DNA from: Ambrosia x helenae | Lineage: Eukaryota > Streptophyta > Magnoliopsida > Asterales > Asteraceae | Direction: 5' to 3' | Length of the DNA stretch: 64,000 nt | NCBI GenBank assembly: GCA_030844895.1 | Contig: CM061223.1 | Span: 10,737,994-10,801,993 of the forward strand | In this document: in pieces, positions 58,095-64,000 of the stretch | How the letters are laid out: every line of letters begins with the position of its first letter | Position numbering within the stretch: the stretch's first letter is position 1 | Position numbers and translations under genes: made by a program | Notes under the pieces: model-generated | What the model saw: the letters and a program-made list of their open reading frames with translations, nothing else | The model's database searches: none | What the model was told of the DNA's origin: nothing

Positions 58095-58374
58095 CTACAT
58101 CCTGGCAAAAGAACCGTACATGTATATATATGAATTAATTTAAATTAGACAGTTAAGGCGTACATTATCAGTATCCTTTCTAACCTCTAATACTACGTTA
58201 ATGCATAACGATAACCCTGGCTAGCTTGGTCGGAATCTCCTCATGCCAAATGCTTTCTTGAAAAAATTTACTTTAGTGTCTTTCTATATTTTTCTTTTGA
58301 AAACTTTATCTTTTTGAACCAAATCCGGTTATAGTCTAGTTTTTAAAGAAAATACTCTAGTTCGCTATAACCTT

Positions 58375-58387
58375 GGCTCTGATACCA
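58375..58387 (-). promoter_or_regulatory. Primer-binding site of the chromovirus
   Basis: On the minus strand TGGTATCAGAGCC, complementary to the 3' end of initiator methionine tRNA, lies five bases inside the 5' LTR. Confidence 0.92.
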
Positions 58388-58392
58388 CGTTC

Positions 58393-61300
58393 TGTCACAC
58401 CACGACAATGGCGGAAACACGTGGCGCGACGGTTCAAAGCATAAAGTCAAGGTCATTTCTAAACACAAGTAATTTAAGAAAATGGGTCATTTATTATGAC
58501 GTCAAATCTTGTTCAAACATTACACAAAAGCAAATTGTTTTTAAGATAATCATAGAGGTTTCTCATATATATCCCAAATGCCTTGGGAGATAAAAGTGAA
58601 ACCCCGCAAAAGTTTGACGCCGCATTGGAGGATTCCTTGACCCAGCTTGCCCGGTGCTCCTTCATCTAGTTACCTGAAAGATATGTTTAAAAGTTTCGTC
58701 AATATAAAATATATTGGTGAGTTCACAGGTTTTTAGTTTCCAAAACTTGAATACTTGGGAAATACCATGTTATGACAATATATAGGAGTTGCAAATTCCT
58801 ATACCTCTACTTGAGACTATAATCAAACCAAGACGTATAAAATAAATATGCCCCGCTCCAAGTCGTTACTCGGTTTCCCACGACTTAAGTTCAGAATATA
58901 TGCACCCCAGGCATAACCTAATGCATAATCGACGCTATCGATTAGGGGTGGGCCTTGTCAGGCACCAATAGTACTATTCAATATTCCTCCGGTTTCATTT
59001 CCCTGAATAAATGATTATAGAGGCGAGGACTCAACCCCGAGTGGCGGTCACACCTCAAGTAATAAATCCGTCAAACATTTTCCCTAACATATCTTTCCCC
59101 CGGAAAACGTAAAAATAGTTTAAAATGGGGCCGTGAAACTCACCTGAAACTCTGTCTGGATTACTAGGCGGATAGCGAAGATGGTCTCGCACCTACAAAC
59201 GTCCTAGACGTATAAGTCACTATTCCTATAGTGCATGTGTCTTGGCAAGTTGTACACCCAACTCCCGACCACGAGTTATTCCAAATCCCGTTTAATTAAG
59301 CGCGTATCCTAGGTTTCGTTGGCGTTACATTACCCTTTGTGTTACAAGTTATATATTACTCTTGTTAATATTTCCTTAACTTGTATCTTATTATCATCGG
59401 CTCGACGTCACTTAACATATAATTATTTTCCCATTTAAATAATTATACTTAAGATCGCATCGCTCGATATAATATATATTTCAACCCTCGACCCGACTCA
59501 CTTTGCCGCACATTTGTTTTCCCATTTAAACAAATATACTAAGATTTTGTCGTTCGATTGTATATTCTTAACGTCCGATTCAACTCACCACACCGTATAG
59601 TTATTTTCCCATTCAAATAAATATACTAGGATCTCGTTGGTACGGTATACACATATATATATCTTTGTCTTCTCGTCGCGGCTTTCCTTCCCACATATCT
59701 ACTTTCCCATTAAGTAGATATACTAGAATTTTGCCGAGACGAGCGTACATATATATAAATGTGTAATTTTTCTTGTTAAGTATATACGTTTGTTTAACGT
59801 CTCATTTGTTTATGTCATGTGTTTTCTCCCACGAATAATTCCTCCAACACTTAGGAAAGTGTTTATTAGTTTTCACCCATAATGTATATATATTTTACTT
59901 CTTAAAATATATATTTTTCTTATCTTGCCGCAATGGCATTTTTCTCATGATTTGTCCGTGTACGGTTCGTTAACGCGTCTTAGTTCGATATCTTAACTCG
60001 ATTAGTTAATTTTTCCAAGTTTTTCCCAACATGTATTTTATAGAAATATTATCCATATTTCTTCCTCTTTTCACATGTTACTTGGATGGTTTAAAATACT
60101 TATGTATTTTTAACCCAACTTGTTAACTTATCTACAAAAATGTTTCCAACACTTTTATATTCCCATTTATATAAAAGTATTCATTTTTGTATAAGTTTCC
60201 CAAGTTTGTTTAATATTTTTATAAAATCTCTATTTTATAAAAATCCTTATGTTAAAACCCTCTATATTTTTATAACTTTCAAAAATACACTTTTATACAA
60301 AATACCCAAGTATATCTACTAGTATTTACAAAAATCATCCTTAGAATTTATTACTTACATTTTTGACACCAAACTTTCCATACTTGCATTTTTGGACTAA
60401 TAGTTTCTAAAATATCCATTTTAGTCCTCTAACTTTCAAAGTTACAACTTTAGTCCCTTAACTTCCAAAAGTTGCATTTTTCCACTCTAACTTTCAAAGT
60501 TAACATTTTTCACTCAAAATAGTAGACTTTGAAGATTCAACTTTTTATTGGTAAGTTATTTTTGTATCAAAACACTTTTGTTAGTCTTATATTTCATATG
60601 GAAGACTACTTATATGTGTGTTTTATGTATTTGTCCATTTTAACAAAATATTATTCATCTAAGTAAGCTAACTTTAATTTTTCATCTTCTTTATTTATGA
60701 ACTTCTAATATGTTCCACCATACATTATGCCTTGTATGATCATGATAAGATGATTTAAAGTTACTTTTAACATATTCAAGTTCATTCCACAATTTTAACC
60801 AAAACATCATCCTACTTAGTTTTAAATGTAAACTTTATGCATTTTCAAGATTATTACATTATCATCATCAAATCCATGGTTTATTTTCATATCTTTAACC
60901 ATCCATTTTACACATGTAAAACCTATTAAAGATTATGTTCAAAACCACCTTTTAAACCCTTCATGTACAACTTGCTTCTAAGAACACATACATGAATAAT
61001 AATAATAATAAAAAACAAGGTTAAGAAGCTTACTACTAGCACAAGGCTAGGGAAGACAAAACCTTTGATTTTGAGAGGGGTTTAGTGTGTTCTTCCTTAA
61101 TGGTTAAGCTCCAAGCTTGAAACACACAATAGGGGTTTGGATGATGGATTGTTTTAAGTGTTTTGGAGATGTAAAAACTTGTAAGAATGATGTGTGGGGG
61201 AGGTGCAAAACTCACGGCCAAAAGAAAGGAAGAAGAAGAGTTGTTTTGCTTGATGCTCCAAGTCTCTAACACATGTTATATAATGCCTTATCACATGTAA

Positions 61301-62284
61301 TCATTCCAAAGATTCAAGAAATCTTATGAAGGATTGAGTTGTGTACTTGGGATATTTGTGAAAATATGATAAGTGTGTGTGTATATGTAACCGTGTATGT
61401 ATGTATGTAGGTAGGAGGTTGCTTGCAAATCTTGGTTAATCTTTATAAACTATCATGATCTCTATATACAAGACCCATCACCATGCATGCATACACTAGT
61501 GTCATGATAGTTTGGATTGTGTCTTGGATTTATTTGGCACTTGGCCGAAAATTTGAAAAGAGGGGACAAGATTAGAGTTGCTTTTGTACTAGTGTTTTCT
61601 TACAACTTTTGTCTTACACCTTTGCATGCTTTAAGCTAGGTTTTAGATTATAATTATCACCACACTTGCATGGATGTAACAAGGCCATGTAGGCCGGCCC
61701 CCAAGTGGGTTTAAGTGGGGTCCACAACTTCAAATATTTACCCATTGTTTGTTATGTTTAATCCCCCGTCGTTCGGGTGTCGTTCGGGTATTTTTCGGGT
61801 TTTAATCACGCGTTATCCGGACATTAAAAATACCTTTAATAACCCTTAAATATAGTCTAATTTAAGCGTTGATTGGTTATTTAGGCCTTTGCCGGGTGAA
61901 ATTATGAGTTATACGCGTATCGGGTGCGGTACGCGCATTTTATTCGTTACCGGGAGATTTGTACAAGACGTTTTCATTTATGGTTTTGGAGTTCCAAAAC
62001 TCATTATATTTCATGAAAATACCCTTTATTTTATATCCTGGGTGTCCGGGATCCTTTTCGTTTATTTAATTGTTACCGGGTAATTGCCAACGTCCATTCC
62101 GGATAGTTTATTCGCACATGATCCAATCATGTTTTACCATTAAACGTATGCATTCCTATGCACTATTTGGAAATTGCTATCTCCTAAGGCCTTGATAATT
62201 AAATCACACATAATTGCATTTAATTACGTTAATCATATATTAATTAATTTGTACGGAATTACCTTATTTTTGCCGGTTGTTACA
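58393..62284 (-). repeat. LTR of the chromovirus (right in window, 5' LTR of the element)
   Basis: 3,892 bp, nearly identical to 47793-51682. Seen differences include an aat repeat of one more unit near 61000, a two-base loss near 61656 and an extra C near 61700. Confidence 0.95.
59419..60244. repeat. Same chain of stem-loops in the second LTR
   Basis: The copy lies exactly 10,600 bases further on, with all stems and loops preserved. Confidence 0.85.
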
Positions 62285-62513
62285 AATTATTACTCTTGTA
62301 ATTAAATAAATAAAAAATAACCTTGCTATAAGGTGACACCATGTGTTGTAGTGTTGCGCGATTCTTTCTCCTAACTTCTCTTGATGAAGTACACATATCC
62401 ATCTTTAGAAGAGTAAAATTCCAATGATAGCATGGCGATTAGGCTGAATTTCAACATCGTAGATAACAACATTGTTTAAAAGAAAAAACATGATTAATGA
62501 ATAACCTGAATAC

Positions 62514-62735
62514 TTTGTGTTTTTTTTTCCTATATGAACAAAACCCCACAAAAAAAATAGTCGTTTTTTCTCCGTTTTTTATATAACACTATGGTACTCG
62601 TTGGAAAGATAATAAAACGCTCGTTTTGTGTTTTTTTTTCTGTATGAACAAAACCCTACAAAAAATAGTCGTTTTTTTCTCCATTTTTTATATAGCACTA
62701 TGGTACTCGTTGAAAAAGATAATAAAACGCTCGTT
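62514..62735. repeat. Two 111-bp tandem copies inside Helitron 3
   Basis: Segment 62514-62624 (tttgtgtttttttttc...aataaaacgctcgtt) is repeated at 62625-62735 with a few changes. The words tggtactcgtt, aagataataaaacg and tcgttaatttggtg resemble the arm of the MULE-like element at 16225-16285 (tggtactcatattaaagataaaa, cgttcgttaatatggtg). Confidence 0.85.
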
Positions 62736-63326
62736 AATTTGGTGTAATTTTTTTATTTAAAAAATCTCGAATATAAAAAATATTAACGTTTAAAAATTAT
62801 GGGAGAAAACATAATAGAGAAAAATTTAAATTTGTTTTTAAATTTTTTTTTCCTAAAATAACCCAATTAATTGAGAATTGAGAGATAGAGAGATAAATTT
62901 AGGGTTTTATGTTTATCTTTTTTTTAATTAAAAAGAAAATAATTCAAAAACACTAAAATCTTTCAATTATGATGCCACGTGACAGTTTCATGGAGAGGTT
63001 GAAGGCACCATTGCACGTCACGTCAGCAAATTTTAATTCTTTTATATATATTAATAGATAACACTAAAAATTTCAAACCGAACGGGTTCCTGGGAACCCC
63101 CTCGGGCTTAAGTAGATCCGCCCCTGGTTGCACACTATGTACTATCCCTCGCACTTGAAAACATACCTCTCGTAGCTGTTTTTTAAATGTCGATTTACAG
63201 AATAAAATCAAAACACTATGAAATTAGAAACCAAACTTTAGAAATGTATCTAACGTTCATCCAACCTATTTATTGGTTTGAAGGTTTGACTTTTAGTGTC
63301 ATAACAAACTAGCATACCTCTCATAA

Positions 63327-63588
63327 GACCATGTGTAGTGGGGCGTTAATGGATACTTAAATCCCTAATTAGCGTCCCTTAGCACTTGTAGTACATCCAT
63401 CTAGGCGCAAACGGATCAAAAATGGCCACCGGCGTTAAATTTTTAATGCCAAAACAAATTTTCCCCCCACCAATCACGAGAGAGAGAGAGAGGTGGTCGG
63501 TAGTGTGATGGTGTCTATGTTTTTCAGATCTGTGGGTGTGGCCGGTGGTGGTGATCGGCGTTAAATTTAAGGCCCACTACACATAGTC
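63327..63588. mobile_element. PIF/Harbinger-type MITE, 262 bp
   Basis: The ends gaccatgtgtagtggggcgt and, reversed, gactatgtgtagtgggcctt are inverted repeats, with taa on both sides (63324-63326 and 63589-63591), the TWA duplication of this superfamily. A ga repeat (63479-63492) lies inside. It is noncoding. Confidence 0.85.
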
Positions 63589-63660
63589 TAACTAGATACT
63601 CTTGCGTGTGAGATCGTTTAGACCAACCCTGGTCCAAAGAACATTTTATCTATTTAACAT

Positions 63661-63669
63661 TTATTATTA

Positions 63670-63737
<68 letters not shown>
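63661..63737. repeat. ATT microsatellite
   Basis: About 25 tta/att triplets with one interruption. The remaining sequence to 64000 contains no recognised gene or element. Confidence 0.95.
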
Positions 63738-64000
63738 TCTGTCTATGATTAGAAAGAAAGTATTTAGCTTTACCTAGAGTCTAATCAGAAGTAGCCATAC
63801 AGACCTCAATCTACAAAATATCAAAGTCAACTCTATGGAGCCGTGAATGGTGGTTAAACACCAAAAATACTGTGGGTCTGTTGCACACAATAAAAATGCA
63901 CTTATGGTGGTGGCAGACCGCCTATTCTGGTGAGTGATGACTGTGTACAAACACTCCACCGTCACTTTTTTTTTTTTAACAGGCAACAAAAGCCCGGTCA

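Larger units (their letters stand above)
47793..62284 (-). mobile_element. Complete Ty3-gypsy chromovirus (Tekay-like), recent insertion
   Basis: The 14.5-kb element is flanked by the exact 5-bp duplication aatta (47788-47792 and 62285-62289). LTRs are at 47793-51682 (3,890 bp) and 58393-62284 (3,892 bp). By eye they differ at about seven bases and three small indels, so insertion is recent. The element reads on the minus strand: primer site 58375-58387, an extra ORF, gag, protease, RT, RNase H, integrase with a chromodomain, and polypurine tract 51683-51695. The domain order, long LTRs and C-terminal chromodomain place it near the Tekay/Del group. It is nearly intact apart from one stop codon in pol. 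Confidence 0.95.
47715..63058 (-). mobile_element. Small Helitron (minus strand), split by the chromovirus
   Basis: On the minus strand the element starts TCTATTAATATATATAAAAG after an A (63058) and ends with the hairpin cccgggacactcccggg, ataaaag and CTAG before a T (47718-47715). Without the 14.5-kb insert it is about 0.85 kb. It holds the 111-bp tandem duplication at 62514-62735 and no coding sequence. Confidence 0.8.
46720..63126. mobile_element. hAT transposon, split by Helitron 3 and the chromovirus
   Basis: The 8-bp duplication gttgcaca (46712-46719 and 63127-63134) flanks ends CAGTGGCGGATC and, reversed, CAGGGGCGGATC, the classic hAT terminus. Without its inserts the element is about 1.06 kb and noncoding (46720-47714 plus 63059-63126). 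The ORFs at about 47290-47600 on the minus strand are Pro/Ser-rich and not recognised. A tRNA-like piece with gattcgaac lies at 47580-47665. This is the outer layer of nest C. Confidence 0.8.

Overview
This is a repeat-rich nuclear segment from a flowering plant. Coding-gene introns, a Golgi wall-polysaccharide acetyltransferase gene, an F-box/kelch gene and plant LTR, LINE, Helitron, MULE, hAT and Harbinger elements all point to a eudicot. The long chromovirus LTRs and the gene versions look like the daisy family (Asteraceae) to me, but that is an impression and not a proof.

Only two ordinary host genes are clear. Positions 284-3194 (+) hold a three-exon TRICHOME BIREFRINGENCE-LIKE (TBL/DUF231) gene. 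Positions 17575-18801 (-) hold a single-coding-exon F-box/kelch gene with a probable 5'-UTR intron. A third small ORF (21019-21453, +) encodes a Myb/SANT-like protein of the type carried by PIF/Harbinger transposons and is probably of transposon origin.

Nearly everything else is nested mobile DNA, and many borders can be fixed by target-site duplications (TSDs) visible in the sequence. Nest A (5944-14483): a 0.32-kb Harbinger-like MITE was hit by a L1-type LINE (14-bp TSD), whose reverse-transcriptase gene was later hit by a 2.64-kb solo LTR (5-bp TSD). At 15152-16527 lies a MULE-like element with long degenerate inverted repeats, and at 16668-16982 another MITE. A second solo LTR sits at 23016-25610. 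A 1.0-kb Pack-MULE at 27820-28836 carries a piece of a SEN1/MAA3-type helicase gene.

Nest B (28951-38835): a Ty1-copia element was split in its protease by a 1.7-kb solo LTR (Athila-like), which in turn was hit by a 4.3-kb Helitron holding a broken copy of a PP2A B' (B56) regulatory subunit gene. A second Helitron (40946-46522) holds the first exon of ribosomal protein L3 and an H2A.Z-like piece, and has an internal 0.34-kb duplication.

Nest C (46720-63126): a hAT element was hit by a small Helitron, which was hit very recently by a complete 14.5-kb Ty3-gypsy chromovirus (Tekay-like) with nearly identical 3.89-kb LTRs. This element is on the minus strand. It has an extra proline-rich ORF upstream of gag, a likely 86-base intron in gag, and one nonsense codon between reverse transcriptase and RNase H. 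Its LTRs carry a striking series of five stem-loops that share one loop sequence while their stems differ; this is the least explained pattern in the window.

No prokaryote-type system, CRISPR array, rRNA or functional tRNA gene was seen. All identifications are by eye from motifs; no database or alignment program was used.
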